This document shows, in pieces, positions 27,544 to 37,511 of a DNA stretch of 64,000 nt. Source of the stretch: Haloferax massiliensis (lineage in GTDB: Archaea; Halobacteriota; Halobacteria; Halobacteriales; Haloferacaceae); the NCBI RefSeq assembly GCF_001368915.1, contig NZ_CSTE01000004.1, forward strand, positions 124,001 to 188,000. Direction: 5' to 3'. The translations under genes and the position numbers were made by a program. Under the pieces are notes generated by a model, which ran no database searches, was not told where the DNA came from, and was given only the letters and a program-made list of their open reading frames with translations. The first letter of the stretch is position 1. Each line of letters begins with the position of its first letter.

Positions 27544-28458
27544 TCAAATCGCCCGCGACCGTTTCACCCAACCGATGCGCGTGATGGCCTCCGCTCCGAG
27601 TTGTCCGAGGAGGCTCGCGGCTTCGAGGTCGTGTTCCTCGAACGCGTTGACGACCACGTCGCCGGCGCTGAGCACCCCGTGGCTCCCGATGGGGACGTAC
27701 AGCCCCGACCGGAGCGAGCCCCGACTGTGGTCGTCTTCGGTGTGCTCGTGGTTCGCGTGGATGACCGGTTCGCCCGTCCGGTACGTCCGCGCGGCCGGCG
27801 TGTCCTCGCTGACCGAGTAGTTCGGGCGGTCGCCGGCGCGTTCCAGACACTCTTCGGTCGCCTCGATAGTCTGGAGCATGCTCCGGTTCTCGTCGACCAA
27901 GCGGACGGTCGTGTTGACGAGACCGAGGACGTTCTTCGCCGCGTCGGCCAGAATCTCCGCGACCTCCGCCTTCGAACTCGCGTTCCGTAGCTCCTGACTC
28001 GTCCGCCGGAGAATCTCGATGCGCTGTTCCTGTCGCTTCGTGTCGGTCACGTCCTGTACGACGCCGTGGAGGGTGACCGTCCGACCGTCTTCGACCAGCG
28101 GTTCGCACGCCAGCCGTATCGACCGCTCGGTCGTTCGCTCGCTCGCGTACTGCACGTCGATAGAGAAGGACTCGCCGTGTTCGATAGCGTCGGCGAGGCG
28201 GCCCATCACGCCGTCGCGGTCGGCCTCGGCGTACTGGTCGACGACGTCCGAGACGGTCGGCGTCGCCGACGCGTCGAACCCGTGTATCCGCTTTGCCTCG
28301 TCGCTCCACCACAGTTCGTCGCTCGACACGTCGTACGACCACACGCCGATGCCGGTCAGTCGCTGGAGGCTGGCGAGCAGTTGGTCGACCTCCGTTTCGG
28401 ACGCTGCCGGGACAGCGCGTGCCACGTCAGTTTGGTTCCAGTTCGGTGACCTGACCAT
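27544..28458 (-). CDS. PAS-GAF sensor protein without an output domain
   Basis: 304 residues from the ATG at 28458 (MVRSPNWNQ). An N-terminal PAS fold (GIGVWSYDVSSDELWWSDEA, LHGVVQDVTDTKRQEQRI) leads through a coiled segment to a GAF domain (EVAEILADAAKNVLGLVNTT, GLYVPIGSHGVLSAGD). Such pairs occur in haloarchaeal bacterioopsin-activator-like regulators and histidine kinases. Here neither an HTH nor a kinase domain follows; the protein ends at ITRIGWVKRSRAI. It is divergent from the glycolate/lactate dehydrogenase gene and may sense a ligand or redox state for it. It may also be a truncated regulator. Confidence 0.75.
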   Translation of the reverse strand: MVRSPNWNQTDVARAVPAASETEVDQLLASLQRLTGIGVWSYDVSSDELWWSDEAKRIHGFDASATPTVSDVVDQYAEADRDGVMGRLADAIEHGESFSIDVQYASERTTERSIRLACEPLVEDGRTVTLHGVVQDVTDTKRQEQRIEILRRTSQELRNASSKAEVAEILADAAKNVLGLVNTTVRLVDENRSMLQTIEATEECLERAGDRPNYSVSEDTPAARTYRTGEPVIHANHEHTEDDHSRGSLRSGLYVPIGSHGVLSAGDVVVNAFEEHDLEAASLLGQLGAEAITRIGWVKRSRAI

Positions 28459-28548
28459 GAATGTGGTTACGTACCAAGGACGTGAATATAAATCCCCACC
28501 TCGGCCGTCGCGGGCGGTTCGGGGGACGAGAACGCGTCGCAACACCAG

Positions 28549-28555
28549 AGGATTT
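28549..28555 (+). promoter_or_regulatory. TATA box for the FAD/Fe-S dehydrogenase
   Basis: ATTTAAT lies about 25-31 bases before ATG 28580, the spacing of a leaderless haloarchaeal transcript. A second AT-rich element (near 28488-28496) faces the divergent PAS-GAF gene. Confidence 0.5.
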
Positions 28556-28579
28556 AATCCGTGCGTATGTGTACCATTG

Positions 28580-31500
28580 ATGATGGCAGTCGAAGACATT
28601 CTCGACTCCCCTCGGGGAGGAGAGACATCGGCGACGACGCTAGACTTGGACCGGCCGGACGTGGCGGCGTACTCCGCGTTGGCGTCGGAGTTACGGGGCC
28701 GCGTCGACGGTGACGTGAAGTTCGACGAGTACGCGCAGGTGCTGTACGCGACCGACGGCAGTATCTATCAGGCGCGACCCGCGGGAGTCGTCGTGCCGAG
28801 GGACGCCGACGACGTGCGCGCCGCCGTCGAGACGGCGACGAGTCACGGCGTCCCCGTTCTGCCACGCGGAACGGGGTCATCGCTGGGCGGCCAGACCGTC
28901 GGCCGGGGCTGCGTCGTCGTCGATTTCACGAAGTACATGGACGACATCGTGGATATCGACCCGGAGGCGAAGCGCGCGACCGTCCAGCCGGGATGCGTCC
29001 AAGACCACCTCGACGCCGCGCTCGCCGACCACGGACTGAAGTTCGCGCCGGACCCAGCTTCGTCGAACCGCTCGACCGTCGGCGGCGGTATCGGCAACAA
29101 CTCGACCGGCGCGCATTCGGTCCGCTACGGCATCACCGACGCCTACACCGAGGAGTTACAGGTGATTCTGGCCGACGGGTCGCGGATTCACACCCGCGAG
29201 GTCGTCCTCGACGGCGACGAGTACGAGTCGATTCTCGCCCAAGGCGACTTGGAGGCGGACATCTACCGGACGGTTCGGGGCCTCGTCGAGAACCACGAGT
29301 CAGAAATAGAGAACAGATATCCGTCGCTCAAGCGCTCGGTGTCGGGGTACAACCTCCAGAAGGTCATCTACGAGAACGACGACGGCGAGGAGGTCATCAA
29401 CCTCTCGAAGCTGTTCGTCGGCGCGGAGGGGACTCTCGGCGTCATCGTCGAGGCAACCGTCTCGCTCGTCACCAAACCGGACGAGACGGCGCTCGCGCTG
29501 TACTGCTTCGACGACCTCGTCGAGGCGATGGAGGCCGTTCCCGAAGCCCTCGAATTCCCCGTCAGCGCCGTCGAACTCATGGACGACGAGGTGTTCCGCC
29601 TCGCCCGCGAGTCTGAGGGCTACGCCGAGTACGCCGAACCCATCCCGGAGGGTGCGAAGGCGGCGCTGATGCTGGAGTGGGACGACGAACTCGTCGACGA
29701 CTTCGAGGCCGCGGTCGCCGACACGAACGCCCACTTCGTCGACTCCGGCGCGGCGTTCGACGTGCTCGAAGCCTACTCCGAGGAGAGCCAAGGCCGACTG
29801 TGGAAGCTCCGCAAAGCCGCGATTCCGCTGTTGATGAGCCTCGAAGGCGACCCGAAACCCTACCCGTTCATCGAGGACGCGACCGTCCCGCCCGAGGAAC
29901 TCGCGGAGTACGTCCAGAAGTTCGAGGACGTGCTGGAGGACCACGGCACGTCCGCCGCGTACTTCGCCCACGCCGGGTCGGGGACGCTCCACATCCGCCC
30001 CATTCTGAATCTCAAAGAGAACGAGGGCATCGAGAAGATGCACTCCATCACCGACGACGTGACCGACCTCGTCGTCGAACACCACGGGGCCTTCTCGGGC
30101 GAGCACGGCGACGGGATGGCCCGGACCGAGTTCAACCCGAAGATGTACGGGCCCGAACTCTGGGGCGCGTTCAAGGAGCTGAAGACGGCGTTCGACCCCG
30201 ACTGGGTGTTCAATCCCGGCAACGTCGTCTACCGAGACGGACCCTCGGACCCCGGACCGGACAGCGACCGCGGCGTCGGCGCGGACATGCGCGAGAACCT
30301 CCGGTACGGTCCGGACTACCAGTCCGTCGAGCCCCAGACCGACCTCGACTTCTCCGACGAGGGGGGGTTCTCGCACCTCGTCGAACTCTGTAACGGTTGC
30401 GGCACCTGCCGACAGACCGACTCGAACACCATGTGCCCGACCTACCGCGCGTCGAAGGAGGAAGTCCAGACGACTCGCGGGCGCGCGAACATGCTCCGGG
30501 CCGCCATCTCGGGCGAACTCCCCGAGGACGAACTGTACTCCGAGCGCTTCCAGACCGAGGTGCTGGACCTCTGTGTCGGCTGTAAGGGCTGTCAGAGCGA
30601 CTGCCCGACCGGCGTCGACATGGCGAAGCTGAAGTCCGAGGTGAAACACCAGTACCACCAAAAGGAGGGCACCAGCCTCCGCTCGCGGGTGTTCGGCAAC
30701 ATCGACACGCTGTCCGAACTCGGAAGCAAACTGGCCCCGCTTTCGAACGTCGCCGCGGAGCTACCGGGAAGCCGCCTCCTGATGGAGAAGGTCCTCGGCA
30801 TCGCCAGCGAGCGCGAACTGCCGACGTTCAGCAGCGAGTCGCTGGAAGAGTGGTTCGAGGCCCGCGGCGGGTCGTCGGTGTCGCCCGCCGACGCCCGAGG
30901 GAAGGTGCTTCTGTTCCCCGACACCTACACCAACTACAACTACCCCGAACCGGGGAAAGCCGCCGTCGAGGTCCTCGAAGCCGCGAACGTCCACGTGCGG
31001 ATTCCGAGCGACCTCGAATCGAGCGGTCGCGCCGCGTTCTCGATGGGGATGCTCGACACGGCCCGCGACCGGGCACGACACAACGTCGGGCGGCTCCGCC
31101 CCTACGTCGACGACGGCTGGTCGGTCGTCTTCGTCGAGCCCTCCGACGCGGTGATGTTCCAAGACGAGTATCTCGACCTCCTCGACGGGACGGCCGTCGA
31201 ACTCGTCTCGGGGTCGGCCTACGGCATCATGGAGTACCTCGACGTCGTTCGCGCCGACGAGCACCTCGACTTCGACGCCCCCGCCGAGACGCTGACGTAC
31301 CACGGACACTGCAACCAGAAGGCGACGAACAAGGACCACCACGCGGTGGGCGTCCTGCGTCGCTCCGGTTACGCCGTCGACCCGCTCGACTCCAGTTGCT
31401 GCGGGATGGCCGGGTCGTTCGGCTACGAGGAAGAGCACTACGAACTCTCGAAGGGCATCGGCGAAATCCTGTTCGGTCAGGTCGACGAGAGCCCCGGCGA

Positions 31501-31606
31501 CGTCGTCACGGCACCCGGCGCGTCGTGTCGCTCCCAACTCGGCGACAGACCCGGCGAGTCCCGCCCGCCACACCCCATCGAGAAGATGGCCGAAGCCCTC
31601 GACTGA
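28580..31606 (+). CDS. FAD- and Fe-S-binding glycolate/D-lactate dehydrogenase (GlcD-GlpC fusion)
   Basis: 1008 residues from ATG 28580. The N-terminal half is a PCMH-type FAD domain (GVPVLPRGTGSSLGGQTVGR; SSNRSTVGGGIGNNSTGAHS) and FAD-oxidase C-terminal domain (GEHGDGMARTEFNP). The second half has two 4Fe-4S motifs, CNGCGTCRQTDSNTMCP from Cys604 and CVGCKGCQSDCPTGVD, then CCG-type repeats (GHCNQKA; SSCCGMAGSFGYE). It oxidises a 2-hydroxyacid and passes electrons to the respiratory chain. Glycolate is favoured because the product glyoxylate is the substrate of the neighbouring malate synthase; D-lactate is an alternative. Confidence 0.88.
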   Translation: MMAVEDILDSPRGGETSATTLDLDRPDVAAYSALASELRGRVDGDVKFDEYAQVLYATDGSIYQARPAGVVVPRDADDVRAAVETATSHGVPVLPRGTGSSLGGQTVGRGCVVVDFTKYMDDIVDIDPEAKRATVQPGCVQDHLDAALADHGLKFAPDPASSNRSTVGGGIGNNSTGAHSVRYGITDAYTEELQVILADGSRIHTREVVLDGDEYESILAQGDLEADIYRTVRGLVENHESEIENRYPSLKRSVSGYNLQKVIYENDDGEEVINLSKLFVGAEGTLGVIVEATVSLVTKPDETALALYCFDDLVEAMEAVPEALEFPVSAVELMDDEVFRLARESEGYAEYAEPIPEGAKAALMLEWDDELVDDFEAAVADTNAHFVDSGAAFDVLEAYSEESQGRLWKLRKAAIPLLMSLEGDPKPYPFIEDATVPPEELAEYVQKFEDVLEDHGTSAAYFAHAGSGTLHIRPILNLKENEGIEKMHSITDDVTDLVVEHHGAFSGEHGDGMARTEFNPKMYGPELWGAFKELKTAFDPDWVFNPGNVVYRDGPSDPGPDSDRGVGADMRENLRYGPDYQSVEPQTDLDFSDEGGFSHLVELCNGCGTCRQTDSNTMCPTYRASKEEVQTTRGRANMLRAAISGELPEDELYSERFQTEVLDLCVGCKGCQSDCPTGVDMAKLKSEVKHQYHQKEGTSLRSRVFGNIDTLSELGSKLAPLSNVAAELPGSRLLMEKVLGIASERELPTFSSESLEEWFEARGGSSVSPADARGKVLLFPDTYTNYNYPEPGKAAVEVLEAANVHVRIPSDLESSGRAAFSMGMLDTARDRARHNVGRLRPYVDDGWSVVFVEPSDAVMFQDEYLDLLDGTAVELVSGSAYGIMEYLDVVRADEHLDFDAPAETLTYHGHCNQKATNKDHHAVGVLRRSGYAVDPLDSSCCGMAGSFGYEEEHYELSKGIGEILFGQVDESPGDVVTAPGASCRSQLGDRPGESRPPHPIEKMAEALD

Positions 31607-31799
31607 CCACGTCACCGACACCCGATAGCCTGACGCACTCCCCCGCGAACCACAAGGCCCGACGCGACTCACGAACCAGCACCGAACCCGCCGCTTTGCA
31701 CCCGCGGCGACTCCTCGTTTCGAAGGCTCCCGCCCGCGGAGCCGAAGTTCACGACCGGCGATACTTATTACTGACAGCAGCGGGTGCGTAGAGACGACG

Positions 31800-32405
31800 A
31801 TGCTAGACGTACTGGAGACCGTCGAACTCTCGACCGCGTTTTTCGCCTCGCTCGGCGCGCCGGGACTGTTGCTCGTGGCGTTCCTCGAATTCTTCTTGCT
31901 GCCCGTCCCGCCGGACTTGGTGCTCGTTCCCCTTTCGGCGACGAACCCCGAGTTCGCGCTCCTGTACGCGGTCGTCGCCACCGTCGGGTCGGTGTCGGCG
32001 GGGCTGGTCGGCTTCCTCATGGGCAAGAAGGGCGGCCGACGCGCGCTGGACTCGCGGTTCGCTGGCGAGCGGATTCACAAGGTGGAGCGCTACTTCGAGC
32101 GTTCGGGGTTCGCGACGGTCGCGTTCGGGGCGTTCGCGCCGATTCCGGAGGGGTACGAACTGCTCTCTATCGGGTCGGGCGTGTTCGACCTCGACCTCCG
32201 GACGTACCTCGCGGCGTCGGTGCTCGGCCGCGGCGGGCGGTACGCGCTCGAAGCGATACTGGCGGTCTACCTCGGCGAGGCCGCCCGGTCGCTCTCCGAG
32301 GTCGACGTGTACTCGATTATCGGCGTCGCCACCGCGGTCGTCCTCGTCGCGTACGCCGTACGCAGTCGGTGGTTTTCGGAGCCGTCTGCGGACCCGATGC
32401 AGTAA
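31800..32405 (+). CDS. YqaA/DedA-type membrane protein (VTT domain)
   Basis: 201 residues with about five hydrophobic segments. FLEFFLLPVPPDLVLVPLSA and the glycine-rich region ending GFLMGKKGGRRAL are typical of the SNARE-associated/VTT fold, as is FGAFAPIPEGYELLSIGSG. Members are proposed to move lipids across membranes. The gene stands alone, with TATTACTGAC-type AT-rich sequence about 35 bases upstream, and converges on the multicopper oxidase gene. Confidence 0.8.
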   Translation: MLDVLETVELSTAFFASLGAPGLLLVAFLEFFLLPVPPDLVLVPLSATNPEFALLYAVVATVGSVSAGLVGFLMGKKGGRRALDSRFAGERIHKVERYFERSGFATVAFGAFAPIPEGYELLSIGSGVFDLDLRTYLAASVLGRGGRYALEAILAVYLGEAARSLSEVDVYSIIGVATAVVLVAYAVRSRWFSEPSADPMQ

Positions 32406-32416
32406 CTCGACGGCGC

Positions 32417-34165
32417 TCAGTCGGCGACCTCGTCGCCGCTCCGCCACTGGTCGATGACTTCGAGGAGGACCTCGGTTTCGAGGTCGTCGTTCCGCCAGTC
32501 GCCGACCGCGTCGGTCAGGCCCGTCGCGTCGACGACGTTCTCCTCGTTCGCGTAGGCCGCGATGGGGTTCTCGACGACGAACGGAATCATCATTTTGTTG
32601 TCCTCGTGTTCGAGCATGTGGCAGTGCCACGGGAACTGTCCGGTGTACCCCTCGAACGTGGCGATTATCCGCACGCGCTCGTTGGGGTCGACCCGGACGG
32701 TGTCCTTCGGCCCCAGTTCGTTCGGGTCCGGGGGTTGGGTCCCGTCGGGCCCGCGGCCGATGACCCGGAACGTGACGAGATGCAGGTGAATCGGGTGCCG
32801 ACCGCCCGACTCGTTCTGCAGTTCCCATATCTCGGTCGACCCGAGTTGCGGGTAGACCGGCGCGCCCTCGTCGCCGAAGACGTGGCCGTTCAGGGTGTAC
32901 TTGATGAAGTCGTTCTCCATGTCGACTTCGGTCCCGAGCGTCATCTCGCGGGTCACCCGCGCGTCGCTCTCGTCGTACGAGGCCGGCGCGGGCAGCGACA
33001 GGGCCGTCGGGTCGGCGCTCGCGTCTTCGGGCGGCGTCGACGGGTCTGAAACGCGGAACTGTACGAGGTCGGTCAGTTCGGGACCCATGTCCGCGCCGTT
33101 GGTGAGCGTGAGCGTCTCGCCCGCGTGGTCGGAGAAGTCCACGACGAGTTCGCCGCGCTCGAAGGGCGTGAGCAGGAGCGAATCGAGGTCGCCGCTCGGC
33201 CCGATGGGGACGACGGATTCGAGGAAGCCGTGACCGGGCGCGAACTGATACATCGTCGGGACGCCCGACCCGCTTTCGTTCTCGAACTGGAGGTCGAACG
33301 ACCGGTGGTTCGCGCCGTTCACGACGCGGAGGCGGTACCGCCGCGGTTCGACCTCGACGTACGGCCACACGGCTCCGTTGACGACGGCCGTGTCGCCGAG
33401 AAACGCCGAGACGAACTCCTCGGGGTAGTACAGCGAGCCGTCGTCGTTGAACTCCTTGTCCTGCAACAGAAGCGGGATATCGTAGTCGCCCGACGGCAGA
33501 CCGAGTTCGCGCTCGGCGTCGGTCGTAATCGAGTAGAGACCGAGGAGCCCGGCGTAGCCGTTGAGCCGGGTGATACCCAGCGTGTGGTCGTGGTACGTCG
33601 AGGTCGTTCGCCCCTGTTCCATCGGGAGTTCCTGCCACTCCGATTCGAACCGCGGCCCCTCGACCCCGCCCGGCGAGGTCCACATGTCGGACTGTCCGTC
33701 GCTCGCGGGGGCGACTTCGAGGCCGTGGAAGTGGGTGACGGTCCGGACCTCCGGGACCGGGCCGTCGTAGCCGGCGTGGTTCTCCGACGTCGTGCCGCCG
33801 ATTCGCTCGTCGACGGGAAAGAGATGCTCGCTGGGGAGGTCGCTGTTGTCGAATCGAACGTGGACCGGACTCCCGGCGTCCGCCTCGATGGTCGGCCCGG
33901 GGTACGACCCGTCGAACCCCCAGACCGTCGTCTCCGGCAGGTCCGGGTGGAGCTGTTGGGTGAACTCGGAGACCGAGATCTCGTAGGCGTCCGCGCCGTC
34001 TCGCTGTCCGTCGGGCTCTCGAACCGACGGAATCGGGAGCGGTTGCACGAACTTATCCAACGCCGGTGACGCCGCCGACACGTTCGTCGTCGTCTGCGGG
34101 AGCGTTCCGGCGATGCCGAGGGCTGCGCCTGTCTGTAGAAACCGCCGCCTAGACCATTCTGTCAT
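32417..34165 (-). CDS. Exported multicopper oxidase with dockerin-like tail
   Basis: 582 residues, Tat signal SRRRFLQTGAALG without a lipobox. Copper-ligand motifs are complete: THFHG (about 145), STYHDHT (about 190), RHPIHLHLVTF (about 457) and PWHCHMLEHEDNKM (about 514-527). This is CotA/bilirubin-oxidase-like. It oxidises phenolic or metal substrates with O2 outside the cell. Residues 535-582, after the last copper motif, form a small extra module (AAYANEENVVDATGLTDAVG, DWRNDDLE, VIDQWRSG). It closely matches one in the giant protein at 43445-48661. Confidence 0.92.
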   Translation of the reverse strand: MTEWSRRRFLQTGAALGIAGTLPQTTTNVSAASPALDKFVQPLPIPSVREPDGQRDGADAYEISVSEFTQQLHPDLPETTVWGFDGSYPGPTIEADAGSPVHVRFDNSDLPSEHLFPVDERIGGTTSENHAGYDGPVPEVRTVTHFHGLEVAPASDGQSDMWTSPGGVEGPRFESEWQELPMEQGRTTSTYHDHTLGITRLNGYAGLLGLYSITTDAERELGLPSGDYDIPLLLQDKEFNDDGSLYYPEEFVSAFLGDTAVVNGAVWPYVEVEPRRYRLRVVNGANHRSFDLQFENESGSGVPTMYQFAPGHGFLESVVPIGPSGDLDSLLLTPFERGELVVDFSDHAGETLTLTNGADMGPELTDLVQFRVSDPSTPPEDASADPTALSLPAPASYDESDARVTREMTLGTEVDMENDFIKYTLNGHVFGDEGAPVYPQLGSTEIWELQNESGGRHPIHLHLVTFRVIGRGPDGTQPPDPNELGPKDTVRVDPNERVRIIATFEGYTGQFPWHCHMLEHEDNKMMIPFVVENPIAAYANEENVVDATGLTDAVGDWRNDDLETEVLLEVIDQWRSGDEVAD

Positions 34166-34327
34166 GATGGACCCTGAACTACGACTTGGGAGTTATTATA
34201 TTAAAACTTCTGAATGTCCGAGTCAGGCCCGAGAACGCTGTTCGAGAGGCTGGAGGACGCGTTGGTCGACGGAGGTTCGAGGGGGAACGGAGAAGGTGCG
34301 GGGAGGGCCAATCGTCTCGTCGTCCCG

Positions 34328-36331
34328 TTAGTTCGTTCGCCGGCGCGCGAGGAAGACCGAGCCGAGCACGAGCGCGACGAGCGCGACCGAGACACCGAAC
34401 CCGGGAACGGGCGTGTCCGTCGTGGTCGTCACGGACGTGTCCGTCTCGGGGGTCGCCGTCTCGGGCGCTCCGTCACCCGAGTCGTCGTCCGACCCGTCGT
34501 CATCGTCGTCCGAGTCGTCGTCTGAGTCGTCCCCATCACTCGAGTCGTCACCGCCGTCGTCACCGTTGTCGTCGTCGGTGTCCTCATCGTCGCCGTCGTC
34601 CGGGGAGTCAGTGGACTCGGGCGTGTCGGAACTCCCGTCGTCTGTGTCGTCGTCATCACCACTCCCGTCGTCGTCATCGTCATCGTCATCTCCACCGCCG
34701 CCACCGCCGCCACCGCCGGCGACTCCGTCGGAACCGACTGTGAGCGACTCGACGCCGTCGACGTCCATCTCCGTGCCGTCGGCGTCGAACTGCGCGAACC
34801 CGTCGAGTTGGTACGAGGCGTCTTCGTCCACGTCCTCGCCGGCGGTCACGCGGTACTGGAGCGTGACGTTCTCTCGGTCGCCGTAGGTGGCGAACAGTTC
34901 GTCGTTGGCGTTCCGCACGCCGGAGAAGTCCGCGCCGTCGTCGTCGACGAGTTCGACCGACGCGAAGCCGGGGTTGAACTCCTCGACGAGCGTGAAGTTC
35001 GTCGTCTCGTTCCCGGTTATTTCGACCGAGACGACGGTCGATTCACCGGGTTCGAGCGTCGTGTCGTCTGCCGAGCGAGTGAGGTCCCAACCGTCGTCGG
35101 ACCCGCTTTGAACGTCGAGTTCGTCGGTGCCGCCGGTCGTCAGCTCCGACCCGTTCACGTCGGTGAAGCCGTCGAACTGGTACGCCGTGGCGGCGCCCGC
35201 GTCGTCGCCCGCGGTCACTTCGTAGACGAGGGTGACGTTCTCGCGGTCGCCGTAGGTAGCGAACAGCTCGTCGTTGGCGTCGCGGACGCCGGAGAAATCA
35301 GCCCCGTCGTCGTCGACGAGTTCGACTGACGCGAACGCGGGATTGAACTCCTCGATGATGGTGAAGTTCGTCGCCTCGTCCCGGTCGACCTCGACCCGTA
35401 CCGTGGTCGATTCGCCGGGCGCGAGGGATTCGTCATCGACCGACCGAACCGCGCCGGAGTCGCCGTCCGACGCCTGCACGCTGATTTCGCCGGACCCGCC
35501 GGTCGCGGACTGCGAGCCGTTCGCGTCCGCGAAGCCGTCGAACTCGTAGACCGTGCCGGCCGTCGCGTCGTTGTCGGCGGTCACCTCGTAGACGAGCGTG
35601 GCCAACTCCCGCTCACCGTAGGTGGCGAACAGTTCGTCGTTGGCGTCGCGGACGCCGGAGAAGTCCGCGCCGTCGGCATCGACGATTTCGACCGAGCCGA
35701 ACGCCGGGCTGAACTCCTCGACGAGCGTGAAGTTCGCCGCCCGGTCGCGGTCGACGGCGACCCAGACGGTCGCCGACTCGCCGGGCGCGAGCGTCGCGTC
35801 GTCGACCGACCGAATCACGCTCGACCCGCCGTCGGTCGAGACGCTGATCTCCCCGTCGCCGGTGGTCGTGGCTCGGGTGTCTTCGAGACCGAAGTCGCCG
35901 TAGCCGGTGAGCTCGTGGGTCGTCGCATTCGCCGAGTCGGCGGCGGTCACGCGGTACTGGAGCGTGACGTTCTCTCGGTCGCCGTAAGTGGCGAACAGTT
36001 CGTCGTTGGCGTCGCGGACGCCGGAGAAGTCCGCGCCGTCGTCGTCGACGAGTTCGACCGACGCGAAGCCCGGACTCAGCGCTTCGACCACGGTGAAGTT
36101 CCCCCGCTCGGAGGCGTTTATCTCCACCGTGACGGTGGTGGACTCGCCGGGCGCGAGCGTCGCGTCGTCGACCGTCCGCACGAGGGTCCCGCCGTGAGCG
36201 TCCGCGGCGACCGGCGCGACAGCCGCGCCCAGTCCGAGCGAACCGACCACCAAGAGAACTGCCACCACGACGACCGGAAGCGCGTGCCGGAGCTCCGCCG
36301 ACCGCCCCGGACGTGGAATGTCCGGCCTCAT
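34328..36331 (-). CDS. PGF-CTERM surface protein with four repeats
   Basis: 667 residues: an N-terminal signal (VVVVAVLLVVGSLGLG), then four copies of a ~115-residue module. Each copy contains LAPGESTTV-type, NFTVVE...SPGFASVELV-type, DGADFSGVRDANDELFATYG and VTLQYRVTA segments. A long Asp/Ser/Thr/Gly stalk and a C-terminal PGF-CTERM tail (PVPGFGVSVALVALVLG followed by RRR) complete it. That tail is cut by archaeosortase A, which attaches the protein to a membrane lipid. The modules resemble surface adhesion or cohesin-like beta domains. The binding partner is unknown. Confidence 0.85.
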   Translation of the reverse strand: MRPDIPRPGRSAELRHALPVVVVAVLLVVGSLGLGAAVAPVAADAHGGTLVRTVDDATLAPGESTTVTVEINASERGNFTVVEALSPGFASVELVDDDGADFSGVRDANDELFATYGDRENVTLQYRVTAADSANATTHELTGYGDFGLEDTRATTTGDGEISVSTDGGSSVIRSVDDATLAPGESATVWVAVDRDRAANFTLVEEFSPAFGSVEIVDADGADFSGVRDANDELFATYGERELATLVYEVTADNDATAGTVYEFDGFADANGSQSATGGSGEISVQASDGDSGAVRSVDDESLAPGESTTVRVEVDRDEATNFTIIEEFNPAFASVELVDDDGADFSGVRDANDELFATYGDRENVTLVYEVTAGDDAGAATAYQFDGFTDVNGSELTTGGTDELDVQSGSDDGWDLTRSADDTTLEPGESTVVSVEITGNETTNFTLVEEFNPGFASVELVDDDGADFSGVRNANDELFATYGDRENVTLQYRVTAGEDVDEDASYQLDGFAQFDADGTEMDVDGVESLTVGSDGVAGGGGGGGGGDDDDDDDDGSGDDDDTDDGSSDTPESTDSPDDGDDEDTDDDNGDDGGDDSSDGDDSDDDSDDDDDGSDDDSGDGAPETATPETDTSVTTTTDTPVPGFGVSVALVALVLGSVFLARRRTN

Positions 36332-36659
36332 GATGAGCGAGCGGACTGGGATTGTGACGGCCGCTTCGGCTCGTCTCGGCGGGGCGGGGTCGCCGGCGGT
36401 GTCTGTTCGACTCGTCGGTCGGGAGACTGGCGTCTCGGGCGCGCGCTACCTCTGGATGCGGATAGCTCGCTCTTGCTGGAAAGCATGCAGTCAGCGTGTG
36501 AATCGAAAGCGCCATGCAAATAGTTAACGATTATCTCGGAACGGCCGCGGGTCGGGGGGACCGCGACGCCACTCGCGGGACGCCGCTCGCGGGAGTTCGA
36601 GTCCGCTCGGGTCGCTGTCCGGTGTCTCGAACCGCGAATTCGCGCCGGTGTTCCGCCCG

Positions 36660-37511
36660 TCAGCGGGCGTATTCGACCAGTTCGTCTCGCGCGCGCCGGG
36701 CCGCCTCGTCGGGTTCGTCGGGGTAGGTGTACAGTTCGAACGTCGCGAAGCCGTCGTACCCGATGTCGTCGAGCGCACCGAAGACGGGTTCGAAGTCGAT
36801 ATCGCCCTCCCCGGGGATGAGGTGGTAGTGCTTTCCGCCGCGGCCGCCCTCGATGTCTTCGAGGTGGATGCCGGTGATGTGACCGGCGCACTGTCGGATG
36901 CTCTCGGCGGGGTCCTCGCCGCAGACGGCGGCGTGGCCGACGTCGAAGTTGACGCCGAGCGCGTCGCTCCCCACGTCGTCGATGAGCGTCAGCACCTCCT
37001 CGGTGCACTCGACGAGCAGTTCCGGTTCGAACTCGATACCGAGGTCGACGCCGACGCCTTCGGCGTAGTCGGTGAGTTCGTCGAGCGATTCGAGCAGGTA
37101 GTCGTAGGCCTCGCCCGGCGGCGTCCCGGGGAGCGCCGACCCGCTTGCGACGCACGCCGCGGGCGCGTCGACCAGCGCGGCGAAGTCGAGAGCCGCCTTC
37201 GTGTACTCGATGCGCCACCGGCGGTCCTCCTCGTCGCCCGAGATGAGCGTCGGGTCGAAAAAGGCCGACGGCGGCGCGTCGTCGTAGTAACCGCACGTCG
37301 TGTTCGCGTTGATGTTCGACACGGAGAGTCCGGTCTCGTCCAGCGCGGCCACGACGCGCTCGCGGTCCGTCTCGTCGAAGTCGGCGAGGAACGCGTGCGG
37401 TTCGTCCGCCAGTATCTCGACCCCGTCGTAGCCGTGATCGGCGATTCGTCGGATTGCCTCCGGCAGGTCGAAACGCGTGTACGCGTTCGTGGAGAAGGCT
37501 AACTGTACCAT
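36660..37511 (-). CDS. Xylose-isomerase-like TIM barrel, ebo-cluster copy 1
   Basis: 283 residues from the ATG at 37511; an in-frame GTG at 37529 is less likely. Sugar-phosphate isomerase/epimerase fold: AFSTNAYTRFDLPEAIRRIA at the start, then metal-site residues in LGIEFEPELL, GVNFDVGHAAVCGEDP, ITGIHLEDIEGG, PGEGDIDF and FELYTYP. It is a paralogue of the gene at 38614-39489 and the last gene of the minus-strand ebo-like set, with its own promoter. It probably isomerises or epimerises a cyclic or sugar-phosphate intermediate; the substrate is unknown. Confidence 0.85.
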   Translation of the reverse strand: MVQLAFSTNAYTRFDLPEAIRRIADHGYDGVEILADEPHAFLADFDETDRERVVAALDETGLSVSNINANTTCGYYDDAPPSAFFDPTLISGDEEDRRWRIEYTKAALDFAALVDAPAACVASGSALPGTPPGEAYDYLLESLDELTDYAEGVGVDLGIEFEPELLVECTEEVLTLIDDVGSDALGVNFDVGHAAVCGEDPAESIRQCAGHITGIHLEDIEGGRGGKHYHLIPGEGDIDFEPVFGALDDIGYDGFATFELYTYPDEPDEAARRARDELVEYAR

